A stretch of 64,000 nt of DNA, from contig NZ_CP149926.1 of the NCBI RefSeq assembly GCF_037949285.1, forward strand, positions 661,501 to 725,500, in the 5' to 3' direction. The notes beneath the pieces were generated by a model. That model was not told the origin of the DNA and made no database searches. It saw only the letters and a list, made by a program, of their open reading frames with translations. How positions within the stretch are numbered: the first letter of the stretch is position 1; each line of letters opens with the position of its first letter. The translations under genes and the position numbers were made by a program. This DNA comes from Thioclava sp. GXIMD4216 (lineage in GTDB: Bacteria; Pseudomonadota; Alphaproteobacteria; Rhodobacterales; Rhodobacteraceae). Below, one piece after another: positions 15,435 to 24,611 of the stretch.

Positions 15435-16964
15435 TCAGGCAATCAAGCCTATTGCCACCCCCCCGACAAAGACCGCCGCAACTATCCCTGCCCAAATGGC
15501 GGGGTGCAGCGGTTTATCGGCGGGGGCGGCATCCTGAGGTTCGGAATGCCGTTCGATCGAGGCTTTCAACATGTCGGGGAAGCGCGAGCTGTAGCGCGTA
15601 ATGACTTTTGCGGCCCGTTGTACATCCTGCAACGCAGCCTTGGGGCCAAGGTTTTCGCGGATATAGGTTTCGACTGCAGGCTTGGCCGCCTGCCACATAT
15701 TCAGCGACGGGTTGAGCGAGCGTGCCACCCCTTCCGCAACCACCATAGACCTCTGGAGCAAGATCAGTTCCGTCCGCGTCGGCATCCCGAAACGTTCTGT
15801 TACTTCAAATAGATAGGCCAGAAGTCGCGCCATAGAAATATGGCTCGCATCCATCCCGAAAATCGGCTCGCCCACCGCACGGAGTGCCAGTGCGAATTCG
15901 TTCACATCGCGATCTGCGGGCACGTATCCCGCTTCAAAATGTACCTCTGCCACACGACGGTAGTCGCGCTGGATAAACCCGATCAGGATCTCGGCATAGA
16001 CACGGCGGGTATATTCATCGATTTGCCCCATGATCCCGAAATCATAGGCGACGATATCACCGTTTGGCGCAACTTTCAGGTTGCCCTGATGCATATCGCC
16101 GTGGAAATACCCGTCGCGCAACGCGTGGCTTAGGAAAAGCTGCAAGATCCGTTCCGACAGACCCACCAGATCATGCCCTGCCGCCTTGATCGCTTCGGGG
16201 TCGCCCATCGGCACGCCTTCGGCCCAATCCAGCACCATCACACGACGGCTCGACATATCCCAAATGGGTTTGGGCACCGAAAAGCCTGCATCACCTGCCG
16301 TATTGGCGGCAAATTGCGACGCACGCGCGGCTTCCATACGTAGATCCAGCTCGCCCATCACGGTGCGTTCGAAATGCTTCACCACATCCGTCGGACGCAA
16401 ACGGCGCGACGCGCGCGAAAAACGTTCGATGAAATTTGCCACAAAATGAAACGCATCCAGATCACGGCGGAAAGCTTTTTCGATTCCGGGACGCAGGACT
16501 TTGACCGCCACTTTCTCGCCATTACGCAGCAACGTTGCCTGATGGACCTGCGCAATCGACGCGGCCGCTACCGGCTCGGAAAATTCTGCAAACATCTCGG
16601 AAATCGGGCGCTCGAACTCTTCCTCGATTGTCCGCTTTGCCAGCGCGGTCGAAAACGGCGGCAGACGGTCTTGCAACACACGCAGTTGGGCGGCCATTTC
16701 CGGCCCGACAACGTCGGCGCGTGTCGAAAGGATCTGGCCGAACTTGATATATGCGGGTCCAAGCGCCGTGATCGCCCGCGTGACCGGGGGGAGGTTTGGA
16801 TCCCCTTTATAACCAAGCCACGCAAAAGGAGCCGAAATCGCATAGGCCGCTGCCCGCAGACGTGGCGGCGCATCCATCGCCTCCAGCACGGTATGCATGG
16901 CGCGCGAGCGGATAAAGGTCGCACCCGTACGGATCAGGCGCCAGATATTGATCGGCCCCCGCAT
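15435..16964 (-). CDS. ubiB: UbiB, ubiquinone biosynthesis ABC1-family kinase
   Basis: This 509-residue protein is UbiB, an atypical membrane-linked kinase/ATPase needed for ubiquinone synthesis. ABC1 motifs are present: the KxGQ motif in AYIKFGQILSTRADV, SIAQVHQATL, VAVKVL, GDMHQGNL and AYDFGIMG (the DFG equivalent). The C-terminus has two hydrophobic segments ending in AAVFVGGVAIGLIA, a probable membrane anchor. The ATG at 16964 lies one base after the ubiE stop, so the pair is translationally coupled; the longer open frame into ubiE is rejected. It acts in the same pathway as ubiE here and ubiG near 35 kb. Confidence 0.93.
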   Translation of the reverse strand: MRGPINIWRLIRTGATFIRSRAMHTVLEAMDAPPRLRAAAYAISAPFAWLGYKGDPNLPPVTRAITALGPAYIKFGQILSTRADVVGPEMAAQLRVLQDRLPPFSTALAKRTIEEEFERPISEMFAEFSEPVAAASIAQVHQATLLRNGEKVAVKVLRPGIEKAFRRDLDAFHFVANFIERFSRASRRLRPTDVVKHFERTVMGELDLRMEAARASQFAANTAGDAGFSVPKPIWDMSSRRVMVLDWAEGVPMGDPEAIKAAGHDLVGLSERILQLFLSHALRDGYFHGDMHQGNLKVAPNGDIVAYDFGIMGQIDEYTRRVYAEILIGFIQRDYRRVAEVHFEAGYVPADRDVNEFALALRAVGEPIFGMDASHISMARLLAYLFEVTERFGMPTRTELILLQRSMVVAEGVARSLNPSLNMWQAAKPAVETYIRENLGPKAALQDVQRAAKVITRYSSRFPDMLKASIERHSEPQDAAPADKPLHPAIWAGIVAAVFVGGVAIGLIA

Positions 16965-16965
16965 C

Positions 16966-17718
16966 TCAGATCTTCCAGCCCGAATGCAGCGCCGCAATGC
17001 CCATAGTCAGGTTGCGATAGCTGGCCTGTTCGAAGCCCGCCTTGCGGATCATCGACAGGAAGGTGTCCTGATCGGGGAATTTGCGGATCGATTCGACCAG
17101 ATATTGATAGCTGTCGCGGTCATTGGCCACGATCTGCCCCATGACCGGAATGATGTTGAAGGAATAGAGATCATAGACCTTCTGCATCAGGTCATTGGGG
17201 ATCTGGCTGAATTCCAGCACCATCAGGCGACCGCCGGGTTTGAGGACGCGATAGGCTTCGTTCAGTGCCTCCTGAACGCGGGTCACATTGCGGATGCCAA
17301 AGGAAATCGTGTAGACATCAAAGGCGTTATCCTCGAAGGGCAGGGCCATCGCATCGCCCACGATCCAGTCCAGACGCTCGGCCATATCCTCGGCCTCGGC
17401 GCGTTTCTGGCCCTCGATCAGCATCGATTCGGTCATATCGCAGACGGTTGCCGTGGCCCCCGGCGCGCGGCCAAGGAAACGGAAGGCCACATCGCCGGTG
17501 CCGCCCGCCACATCCAACAGCTTCTGACCCGGGCGCGGCGCAAGCCAGTCCATCATCGCATCCTTCCAGATACGGTGGATGCCCATGCTCATCAGGTCGT
17601 TCATGATATCGTATTTCGACGCCACGCGCGAAAATACGCCATGCACCATTCCGGCCTTCTGGCTTTCATCCACGGTCTGAAAGCCGAAATGGGTCGTTTT
17701 GCTTTGCTCTGCGGTCAT
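16966..17718 (-). CDS. ubiE: UbiE, ubiquinone/menaquinone C-methyltransferase
   Basis: This 250-residue class I SAM-dependent methyltransferase adds the ring C-methyl group during ubiquinone synthesis. Motif [16 protein letters not shown] binds SAM; the family pattern [24 protein letters not shown] and the later FGIRNVTR and [14 protein letters not shown] segments are all present. Length is typical. It heads a two-gene operon with ubiB and is divergent from mutM, 86 bases away, so both promoters lie in that short space. No unusual feature is seen. Confidence 0.96.
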   Translation of the reverse strand: MTAEQSKTTHFGFQTVDESQKAGMVHGVFSRVASKYDIMNDLMSMGIHRIWKDAMMDWLAPRPGQKLLDVAGGTGDVAFRFLGRAPGATATVCDMTESMLIEGQKRAEAEDMAERLDWIVGDAMALPFEDNAFDVYTISFGIRNVTRVQEALNEAYRVLKPGGRLMVLEFSQIPNDLMQKVYDLYSFNIIPVMGQIVANDRDSYQYLVESIRKFPDQDTFLSMIRKAGFEQASYRNLTMGIAALHSGWKI

Positions 17719-17804
17719 CTGTCCCGTGGCCCCTTGAGGTTCGTCTGATCTATCCCTTCTTATAGGGGCGGTTTCAGAAGTGACAATGCGCGAGGGGGAT
17801 CACA

Positions 17805-18650
17805 ATGCCCGAACTTCCCGAAGTAGAGACTGTCCGACGCGGACTTCTGCCTGCAATGGAAGGCCGCATAATTGAAAAGGCCGAGGTGAATCGTCCGGAT
17901 CTGCGCTGGCCGCTGCCCGAGAATATGGCCGCGCGGCTGACCGGCGCACGGGTGCTGCGGTTGCGTCGGCGGTCGAAATATATCCTTGCCGATCTGGACC
18001 GTGGCGAGACGCTGCTGATCCATCTCGGCATGTCGGGGCGGATGCTGGTCTCGGGCGTGGCTTTGGGTGACTTTGTCATCGACCACCCGACGCCCCAGAA
18101 ACACGACCATATCGTCTTCCATATGGAGGGCGGCGGGCGCGTCACCTTCAACGATGCACGGCGCTTCGGGGCGATGGATCTGTTTCCGACCGAGGCCGAG
18201 GATAGCTATTGGTTGCTGGAAAAACTGGGGCCGGAGCCCTTCAGCAACCAGCTGAGCGAGGATTACCTGACGACCAAGCTGCGCGGACGGGCCAGCCCGA
18301 TCAAGACGCTCTTGCTGGATCAGGCGATTGTCGCGGGGCTTGGCAATATCTATGTCTGCGAGGTTCTGTTCCGCGCAGGCATAGATCCGCGCCGTCAGGG
18401 GCGCCAGATTGCCGAGAAGCGGCTGCGGCCTCTTGTCGCAATCATCCGCGAGGTTCTGGCAGAGGCGATCGACGCGGGCGGCTCATCGCTGCGCGACCAC
18501 CGGCAGGCGGATGGGGAGCTTGGATATTTCCAACACCGGTTCAAGGTTTATGGCCGCGAGGGGCAGCCCTGCCGCAGTTGCGGGCAGCCTGTGCTCCGTA
18601 TCGTGCAATCGGGGCGATCCAGCTTTTATTGTGCGCATTGCCAGCGCTGA
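17805..18650 (+). CDS. mutM: formamidopyrimidine-DNA glycosylase (Fpg)
   Basis: This 281-residue DNA-repair enzyme removes 8-oxoguanine and other oxidised purines and nicks the abasic site. It starts [10 protein letters not shown], where Pro2 is the nucleophile and Glu3 the acid once Met is removed. The H2TH region ([20 protein letters not shown]) is present, and the C-terminal zinc finger has CRSC and CAHC separated by 16 residues. Length is standard. It is divergent from ubiE and followed after 85 bases by an enoyl-CoA hydratase gene. This mutM-ubiE-ubiB neighbourhood near dnaA is common in Rhodobacteraceae. Confidence 0.96.
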   Translation: MPELPEVETVRRGLLPAMEGRIIEKAEVNRPDLRWPLPENMAARLTGARVLRLRRRSKYILADLDRGETLLIHLGMSGRMLVSGVALGDFVIDHPTPQKHDHIVFHMEGGGRVTFNDARRFGAMDLFPTEAEDSYWLLEKLGPEPFSNQLSEDYLTTKLRGRASPIKTLLLDQAIVAGLGNIYVCEVLFRAGIDPRRQGRQIAEKRLRPLVAIIREVLAEAIDAGGSSLRDHRQADGELGYFQHRFKVYGREGQPCRSCGQPVLRIVQSGRSSFYCAHCQR

Positions 18651-18735
18651 ACCCATCACGGGCGTGAGAGTTGACTTGATATATGGGCCGGTTTTGTTAG
18701 GACTTCGATCTGATGAAAAGGAAAGGCGCTGCCAC

Positions 18736-19512
18736 ATGGCCTACCAGACGCTGATCGTCGAGATCGAAGATAATGTTGCCCTCGTCCGGCTGAACCGACC
18801 GGAGGCGCTGAATGCGCTGAACTCCGTTCTGCTGGGGGAGCTGGGCGACGCGCTGTCGAGCCTTGACGCGAATGACAAGGTCCGCGCCATTGTCATCACC
18901 GGCTCCGAGAAGGCCTTTGCCGCCGGTGCCGATATCAAAGAAATGTCCGAGAAGGGCTTCGTCGGCATGTTCAAGGCCGATTTCTTCGGCGATACGACCG
19001 AGGATTTCCTGCGCACCCGCAAGCCGGTGATTGCGGCCGTGTCCGGCTATGCCTTGGGCGGCGGCTGCGAATTGGCCATGATGTGCGACTTCATTATCTG
19101 TGCCGATAATGCGAAATTCGGTCAGCCCGAGATCAATCTCGGCATTTGCGCCGGTATCGGCGGCACCCAGCGTCTGACCCGTTTCGTCGGCAAATCCAAA
19201 GCGATGGACATGCATCTGACGGGGCGCTTCATGGATGCCGAAGAAGCCGAGCGTTCAGGGCTGGTCAGCCGCGTGGTGCCTGCCGCCAAACTGGTTTCCG
19301 AAGCGATGGCCGCCGCAGCCAAGATCGCCGAAAAATCCCAGATTTCCGCAATGGTTGTCAAAGAGGCGGTCAACCGCTCTTACGAAACCACGCTGCGTGA
19401 AGGGCTTCTGTTCGAAAAACGCATGTTCCACGCGCTCTTTGCAACGGAAGACCAGAAAGAGGGCATGGCGGCCTTCCTTGAAAAGCGCGAGCCGCAATTC
19501 CGCGACAAATAA
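18736..19512 (+). CDS. enoyl-CoA hydratase
   Basis: This 258-residue crotonase-family enzyme hydrates trans-2-enoyl-CoA to 3-hydroxyacyl-CoA in beta-oxidation or butanoate metabolism. The oxyanion-hole glycine region [11 protein letters not shown] and both catalytic glutamates, Glu112 and Glu132 (FGQPEINLG), are present, which favours a true hydratase over an isomerase. I place the start at the ATG 18736 ([12 protein letters not shown]); the open frame runs further left into mutM without support. It is probably a single-gene unit ending in a hairpin terminator at 19532. The family has many paralogues, so the physiological substrate is not fixed. Confidence 0.92.
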   Translation: MAYQTLIVEIEDNVALVRLNRPEALNALNSVLLGELGDALSSLDANDKVRAIVITGSEKAFAAGADIKEMSEKGFVGMFKADFFGDTTEDFLRTRKPVIAAVSGYALGGGCELAMMCDFIICADNAKFGQPEINLGICAGIGGTQRLTRFVGKSKAMDMHLTGRFMDAEEAERSGLVSRVVPAAKLVSEAMAAAAKIAEKSQISAMVVKEAVNRSYETTLREGLLFEKRMFHALFATEDQKEGMAAFLEKREPQFRDK

Positions 19513-19531
19513 GAGCGGCCATTCGTTCCTG

Positions 19532-19556
19532 AAGCCGGGCCTCTGGGTCCGGCTTT
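19532..19556 (+). terminator. terminator after enoyl-CoA hydratase gene
   Basis: AAGCCGG and CCGGCTT pair across a 10-base loop, followed by TTTGCATTTGG. The stem is good and the T-tract short. Confidence 0.6.
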
Positions 19557-19708
19557 GCATTTGGGGCTTCCCAAGCGGACAGAATTGCCTTATAGGCAGC
19601 CTTCACATGCGCGTGGAGCCCGCTTAGGCTAGAATCGACCGGTTCACTGGTGTGCCCGGGTTTTGTCGTGCAACAGATATTGTAACAAACCCGAAAGTGG
19701 AAACACAC

Positions 19709-19975
19709 ATGGCAAATACGCTCCAGTCCAAAAAGCGCGCACGTCAGAACGAGCGTCGCAACGACATCAACAAAGCCCGTCGTTCGCGCATCCGTACCTT
19801 CATCCGTAAAGTCGAGGAAGCTATTGCTTCGGGCGACTACGCAGCGGCTCAGGAAGCTCTGAAAGTGGCGCAACCGGAACTGATGCGTGGCGTTGTCAAA
19901 GGCGTGGTTCACAAGAACACCGCCTCGCGTAAAGTGTCCCGTCTGGCGGCACGCGTGAAGGCCCTGAACGCCTAA
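19709..19975 (+). CDS. rpsT: 30S ribosomal protein S20
   Basis: This 88-residue basic protein is ribosomal protein S20, which binds 16S rRNA. It starts [17 protein letters not shown] and is helical throughout, matching the family in sequence and length. The ATG at 19709 follows GTGGAAACACAC, a weak ribosome binding site. The gene stands alone between two terminators, and its end borders the region upstream of dnaA, as in many Rhodobacteraceae. The 196-base space before it may carry its promoter and leader. Confidence 0.97.
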   Translation: MANTLQSKKRARQNERRNDINKARRSRIRTFIRKVEEAIASGDYAAAQEALKVAQPELMRGVVKGVVHKNTASRKVSRLAARVKALNA

Positions 19976-20002
19976 GCGATTCCCTTTTCAAGACAAGATA
20001 AA

Positions 20003-20031
20003 AAGGCGCCATTTCTGGCGCCTTTTTTGTT
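20003..20031 (+). terminator. intrinsic terminator of rpsT
   Basis: AAGGCGCC and GGCGCCTT form an 8-bp stem around ATTTCT, followed directly by TTTTGTTTTT. This is a textbook rho-independent terminator. Confidence 0.93.
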
Positions 20032-20453
20032 TTTCATAATGTTTTCAAGGTCATGATATGTCCGAAATGCAACATGACATCTTTATGGAAGATTCGATTC
20101 ACGCAATCAGGAGTCAAGCGTGAAGTTCTGTTGCGACTCGTTAGCGGGGCGGGGTAGTTTCACTGAGCGATCAACGTCGCCTCGGGGGACTGACGCATCT
20201 TAACCTAGCCGGACCGGACAATAACGTCTGCCACGACAAGGATAACAACCGGACGATACAGGCTGGAAAGATGCGATTCCGATGCTGGAGGACTGCCACC
20301 TCCCACATTTCGACTCTGTCGAAGTCTGCGTTAGCGGGCCGGGTAGCTTTGTCCTAAGTGCAGAAAATGCACCACGCGCCAAAATGTGTTTGGCGTGTTG
20401 GGTCGTATTTTCCGAGAGAGGTTGGTCTAATGGTGTGATAAAAATGGGCAAGA
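20032..20453. promoter_or_regulatory. dnaA upstream region, candidate origin/cell-cycle control region
   Basis: No gene is seen in this stretch before dnaA. Six GANTC sites, the target of the cell-cycle methylase CcrM, occur within 226 bases: 20091, 20096, 20111, 20135, 20275 and 20312. A TTAACC half-site like that of CtrA is at 20200. A 21-base imperfect direct repeat lies at 20140 and 20330. I found no clear match to the DnaA box TTATCCACA, so I call this a control region and only a possible oriC. Confidence 0.55.
20140..20350. repeat. imperfect 21-base direct repeat upstream of dnaA
   Basis: GTTAGCGGGGCGGGGTAG followed by TTT at 20140-20160 and GTTAGCGGGCCGGGTAGC followed by TTT at 20330-20350 align with one substitution and one base inserted and one removed. 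They lie 190 bases apart within the GANTC-rich region. Function is unknown. Confidence 0.5.
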
Positions 20454-21854
20454 ATGATGACCGAAGATACTTGGGGGCGGGTCTGTGATGAACTCCAGAA
20501 AAGCGTTGGGAAGAACAACTTCCTCACCTGGATTGCACCGCTAAAGGTCATTGAAGTCGAAGACGGCATCGCTGCCTTTGAAGCACCGACGAAATTCATG
20601 CGTGACTGGGTCCAGCGGAACTTTTCCGAAGCGATCCAGAACGAGCTGCGCAAATTCGGGATCATTGTCGAACGTATCGATCTGCGCGTGTCCACGGCAC
20701 CGATGATCCGTCCGGCCAATTCCGCCAATCCTGTTGCGCAGGCCACCACTGTCAGCAATTCGCCCCGTATTGCCTCGATCAAGCCGCGTCTTGCCCAGAC
20801 GCAGGACGATGATCTTCCCGGTGCACCGCTGGATCAGCGCTTTACCTTCGACACATTCGTGGTCGGCAAGCCGAACGAGCTGGCCCATGCCGCGGCCCGT
20901 CGTGTGGCCGAAGGCGGCGTGGTGACCTTCAACCCGCTGTTCCTTTACGGTGGCGTCGGTCTTGGTAAGACGCACCTGATGCATGCCATCGCCCATGAGC
21001 TCCAGACCAAGCGCCCCGATCTGCGCGTGCTCTATCTCTCGGCCGAGCAATTCATGTATCGTTTCGTGCAGGCCCTGCGCGAGCGTCAGATCATGGATTT
21101 CAAGGAGATGTTCCGCTCGGTCGATGTGCTGATGGTGGATGACGTGCAATTCATCGCGGGCAAGGATTCGACCCAGGAAGAATTCTTCCACACGTTCAAC
21201 GCGCTGGTCGATCAGGGCAAGCAGATCGTGATTTCCGCCGACCGCGCGCCGGGCGAGATCAAGGAACTGGAAGAGCGGATCAAATCGCGCCTGCAATGCG
21301 GCCTTGTGGTTGACCTGCACCCGACCGATTACGAACTCCGCCTTGGTATCCTGCAGACCAAGACCGAAAACTACCGCCTGCAATATCCGGGCCTGATGAT
21401 TGCCGATGGCGTGCTGGAATTCCTCGCGCATCGCATCTCGACCAACGTGCGCGTGCTGGAAGGCGCACTGACCCGTCTGTTCGCCTTCGCCTCGCTGGTG
21501 GGCCGCGAGATCACGCTGGATCTGGCTCAGGAATGTCTGACCGATATCCTGCGCACCTCGGACCGCAAGGTCACCATCGAAGAGATCCAGCGCAAAGTGG
21601 CCGAACATTATAACGTCCGCTTGGCCGATATGATCGGGCCGAAGCGCGTGCGCACCATCGCACGTCCGCGTCAGGTGGCGATGTATCTGTCCAAGCAGCT
21701 GACCACCCGCTCGCTGCCCGATATCGGGCGTCGGTTCGGTGGCCGTGATCACACGACCATCATGCATGGTATCCGCAAGATCGAAGAGCTGAAGGGCGAT
21801 GACCGCCAGCTGGCCGAGGATATCGATCTTCTGCGCCGTCTTCTGGAAAACTAA
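20454..21854 (+). CDS. dnaA: DnaA, chromosomal replication initiator
   Basis: This 466-residue protein is the AAA+ initiator that binds the origin and opens the duplex. The N-terminal helicase-loading domain spans about 1-80, followed by a short linker. The ATPase domain has Walker A GGVGLGKT at 166-173 and Walker B MVDDVQF. The C-terminal helix-turn-helix domain contains the DnaA signature with IGRRFGGRDHTT. Two adjacent ATGs (20454 and 20457) are possible starts and neither has a strong Shine-Dalgarno sequence. Control by CcrM methylation is suggested by GANTC sites upstream. dnaN follows after 127 bases. Confidence 0.97.
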   Translation: MMTEDTWGRVCDELQKSVGKNNFLTWIAPLKVIEVEDGIAAFEAPTKFMRDWVQRNFSEAIQNELRKFGIIVERIDLRVSTAPMIRPANSANPVAQATTVSNSPRIASIKPRLAQTQDDDLPGAPLDQRFTFDTFVVGKPNELAHAAARRVAEGGVVTFNPLFLYGGVGLGKTHLMHAIAHELQTKRPDLRVLYLSAEQFMYRFVQALRERQIMDFKEMFRSVDVLMVDDVQFIAGKDSTQEEFFHTFNALVDQGKQIVISADRAPGEIKELEERIKSRLQCGLVVDLHPTDYELRLGILQTKTENYRLQYPGLMIADGVLEFLAHRISTNVRVLEGALTRLFAFASLVGREITLDLAQECLTDILRTSDRKVTIEEIQRKVAEHYNVRLADMIGPKRVRTIARPRQVAMYLSKQLTTRSLPDIGRRFGGRDHTTIMHGIRKIEELKGDDRQLAEDIDLLRRLLEN

Positions 21855-21981
21855 GCAAAATCTGCGGGAAAACGGGCGGGTCTCTTGACCTGTCGGGCTT
21901 TGCGAGTGATTGTCGCAAAAAATCTTGTGTCCGGTGTCTTAGATGGTAACGTCACGGTCCGGACAGCCGTGAGGGATTGAA

Positions 21982-23100
21982 ATGAAGATCAGCATCGAAC
22001 GCGCAGAGCTGTTGAAAGCCGTCGCGCAAGCGCAATCGGTTGTCGAGCGCCGTAACACGATCCCGATTCTGGCCAATGTGCTGATCGAGGCCGAGGGAAG
22101 CACGATCTCTTTCCGTGCGACCGATCTCGATATCGAGGTGGTTGACCGTGCTCCCGCGCAGGTCGAAAAGGCGGGTGCTACGACCGTTTCTGCCGTGATG
22201 CTGCATGAAATCGTGCGCAAACTTCCCGATGGGGCGCTGGTGACCTTGATGGATGATCCGGCGTCTGGGCGTCTGGTGATCGAGGCGGGCCGGTCGAGTT
22301 TCACGCTGGCGACGCTGCCGCGCGAGGATTTCCCCGTGATGGCCAGCTCGGATTACACCGCGAATTTCACCGCCAAGGCGGGCGAGCTGAAGCGCCTGTT
22401 CGAGAAGTCGCGTTTCGCGATCTCCACCGAAGAGACCCGCTATTATCTGAACGGCGTCTATCTGCATGTGGCCACCGCCGAAGAAGGCCAGATGCTGCGC
22501 GCCGTGGCGACCGATGGTCACCGTCTTGCCCGTATCGATGCGCCGCTTCCTGCGGGTGCCGAGGGCATGCCGGGGGTGATCGTGCCGCGTAAGACCGTGG
22601 GCGAACTGCGCAAATTGCTGGATGATGAAGAGACCCCGATCGAGGTGTCTGTCTCGGAAACCAAGGTGCGTTTCGCCACGCCGCGCATCACGCTGACCTC
22701 CAAGGTCATCGATGGCACCTTCCCCGATTACACGCGCGTCATCCCGATGGGCAATACCCGCCGTCTAGAAGTGGATGCGAGCGAATTCGCCAAGGCGGTG
22801 GACCGTGTGGCGACTGTGTCGTCGGAACGTTCGCGTGCGGTGAAGCTGACGCTGGATGCCGATAAGCTGGTGCTGTCGGTCAATGCCCCCGATGCCGGTG
22901 CCGCCGAGGAAGAGCTGGTCGTGGCCTATGCCGACGAGCGTCTGGAAATCGGGTTCAACGCGAAATACCTGCTGGAAATCGCCAATCAGGTCGACCGCGA
23001 GAATGCCGTCTTCCTGTTCAATTCCTCGGGCGACCCGACCCTGATGCGCGAAGGTGGCGATACATCGGCGGTCTATGTCGTCATGCCGATGCGTGTGTAA
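21982..23100 (+). CDS. dnaN: DNA polymerase III beta sliding clamp
   Basis: This 372-residue protein is the ring-shaped processivity clamp of the replicative polymerase. It begins MKISIERAELLKAVAQAQSVV and shows the three repeated clamp domains, with the typical RHRLARIDA-like segment (seen as ATDGHRLARIDAPL) and a C-terminal VYVVMPMRV that ends at the usual place. GAGGGATTGAA precedes the ATG. It lies between dnaA and recF in the conserved order and is probably partly cotranscribed with them. Confidence 0.97.
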   Translation: MKISIERAELLKAVAQAQSVVERRNTIPILANVLIEAEGSTISFRATDLDIEVVDRAPAQVEKAGATTVSAVMLHEIVRKLPDGALVTLMDDPASGRLVIEAGRSSFTLATLPREDFPVMASSDYTANFTAKAGELKRLFEKSRFAISTEETRYYLNGVYLHVATAEEGQMLRAVATDGHRLARIDAPLPAGAEGMPGVIVPRKTVGELRKLLDDEETPIEVSVSETKVRFATPRITLTSKVIDGTFPDYTRVIPMGNTRRLEVDASEFAKAVDRVATVSSERSRAVKLTLDADKLVLSVNAPDAGAAEEELVVAYADERLEIGFNAKYLLEIANQVDRENAVFLFNSSGDPTLMREGGDTSAVYVVMPMRV

Positions 23101-23127
23101 GATCCGCGTTTTTCAAGAATTCCCGCG

Positions 23128-24183
23128 ATGCTATCGGACCTGAGCCTCTATCAGTTCCGGTCGCATCGTCGTGCCGTTCTGACCCCTGATACACGCCCTG
23201 TCGCGATTTTCGGGGCCAACGGGGCGGGCAAGACCAATATTCTCGAGGCCATTTCTCTGCTGTCTCCGGGCCGTGGGCTGCGCCGTGCGCAGGCCCCTGA
23301 CCTGATGCGCCGCGCAGAGGCTGTCGGCTGGAAGGTCACCGCGCAGCTTTCCGGTCACGATATCCTGACAGAAGCCGCCCCCGCCCAGCCGCGTCAGGTG
23401 CGGGTGGATGGGAAACTTGTGCCGCAGACGGCCTTGGGGCGGCTTGTGCGTATCCAGTGGCTGGTGCCCGCGATGGACCGTCTGTGGATCGAGGCCCCCG
23501 AAGGACGGCGTCGTTTTCTGGACCGGATCACCCTGTCGTTCTTTCCCGATCATGCCGAAGCCAGTCTGGCCTATGAAAAGGCCATGCGCGAACGCAATCG
23601 TCTGTTGAAAGACGGGGCAGGGGATGCCCATTGGTATCAGGTGCTTGAGGCCCGTATGGCCGAGGCCGCAGCCGATATCCGTGGCGCGCGGACCGCCGCG
23701 CTGGCTCGTATCGCGCAGGCCCAGGACGCGGCGCAAACGGCCTTTCCTGCCGCCGATCTGTCGATTACTGGCGATGATGTCGGGGATCTTCCGGCTTACT
23801 GGGCCGAAACCCGCCGCCGCGATATGGCTGCCGGACGCACGCTGGAAGGCCCGCATCGCGCCGATCTTCAGGCGATCTATAGCGCCAAATCCATGCCAGC
23901 CGATCAGGTCTCGACGGGCGAGCAGAAGGCGCTTTTGCTGTCTTTGGTGCTGGCCAATGCCCGTGCCATCGAGGGAGCGACGGCCATCGTTTTGCTGGAT
24001 GAGGTCTCGGCCCATCTGGACCCTGCCCGCCGTGCGGCGCTTTACGATGAAATCTGTGCGCTGAAGGCGCAGGTCTTCATGACGGGCACCGAGCGCGCGC
24101 TGTTTGACGCTTTGGGCCCGCGTGGGCAGTATTTGCAGGTCTCGGAGGATGCCGCGACCTCGATTCTGGAGGAAGTGCCATGA
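23128..24183 (+). CDS. recF: RecF, DNA replication and repair protein
   Basis: This 351-residue SMC-like ATPase helps load RecA at single-stranded gaps. Walker A is GANGAGKT at 29-36, the ABC-type signature STGEQKALLLSLVLA is near the C-terminus, and the Walker B segment reads IVLLDEVSAHLD. There is no long coiled coil, as expected for RecF. The start is 27 bases after dnaN. Its stop overlaps the next gene as ATGA, so a small VOC protein is translationally coupled to it. Confidence 0.95.
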   Translation: MLSDLSLYQFRSHRRAVLTPDTRPVAIFGANGAGKTNILEAISLLSPGRGLRRAQAPDLMRRAEAVGWKVTAQLSGHDILTEAAPAQPRQVRVDGKLVPQTALGRLVRIQWLVPAMDRLWIEAPEGRRRFLDRITLSFFPDHAEASLAYEKAMRERNRLLKDGAGDAHWYQVLEARMAEAAADIRGARTAALARIAQAQDAAQTAFPAADLSITGDDVGDLPAYWAETRRRDMAAGRTLEGPHRADLQAIYSAKSMPADQVSTGEQKALLLSLVLANARAIEGATAIVLLDEVSAHLDPARRAALYDEICALKAQVFMTGTERALFDALGPRGQYLQVSEDAATSILEEVP

Positions 24184-24611
24184 CCTACCCCCTGCAGCGC
24201 GTCACGCTGATCACCTTGGGCGTGGCAGACCTTGCCGCGTCCTGCGCCTTTTACGCGCGTCTTGGCTGGGTGCCTGCCGCGCAGCAGGAGGGCGTGGCCT
24301 TCTATCAGATGCATGGTCAGGGGCTTGCACTCTTCGGGCGCGATGATCTGGCCAAGGATCAGGGCCGCGAGGGCGCCTCCTTGGGCACGGGCGCGGTCAC
24401 TTTGGCCCAGAATTTCGACACAGAGGCGGATGTGGATGCGGCCTTCGCCGCCGCTTTGGCCGCAGGTGCGACCGCCCTCAAACACCCCGAAAAGGTCTTC
24501 TGGGGCGGCTATTCCGGCTATTGGGCCGACCCCGATGGCCATGTCTGGGAAATCGCGATGAATCCCTTCTGGCCGCTTGAGGCCGATGGCAGCCTGAGAC
24601 TGCCTGCATGA
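24180..24611 (+). CDS. VOC-family (glyoxalase/bleomycin-resistance-like) protein
   Basis: This 143-residue protein has a single vicinal-oxygen-chelate domain built from two beta-alpha-beta-beta-beta units: VTLITLGVADLAASCAFYARLGW at the start and YFADPDGHVWEIAMNP-like at the end (seen as YWADPDGHVWEI). The WEI glutamate is a usual metal ligand. The domain is used by glyoxalases, dioxygenases and drug-binding proteins, and the substrate cannot be told from sequence. It overlaps recF and the LysE-type gene by ATGA on both sides, so all three are coupled. Confidence 0.88.
   Translation: MTYPLQRVTLITLGVADLAASCAFYARLGWVPAAQQEGVAFYQMHGQGLALFGRDDLAKDQGREGASLGTGAVTLAQNFDTEADVDAAFAAALAAGATALKHPEKVFWGGYSGYWADPDGHVWEIAMNPFWPLEADGSLRLPA

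Noticed and set aside
20032-20453. Defined oriC with DnaA boxes
   Set aside because: No TTATCCACA-like cluster was found; only a GANTC cluster and a repeat support a control region.
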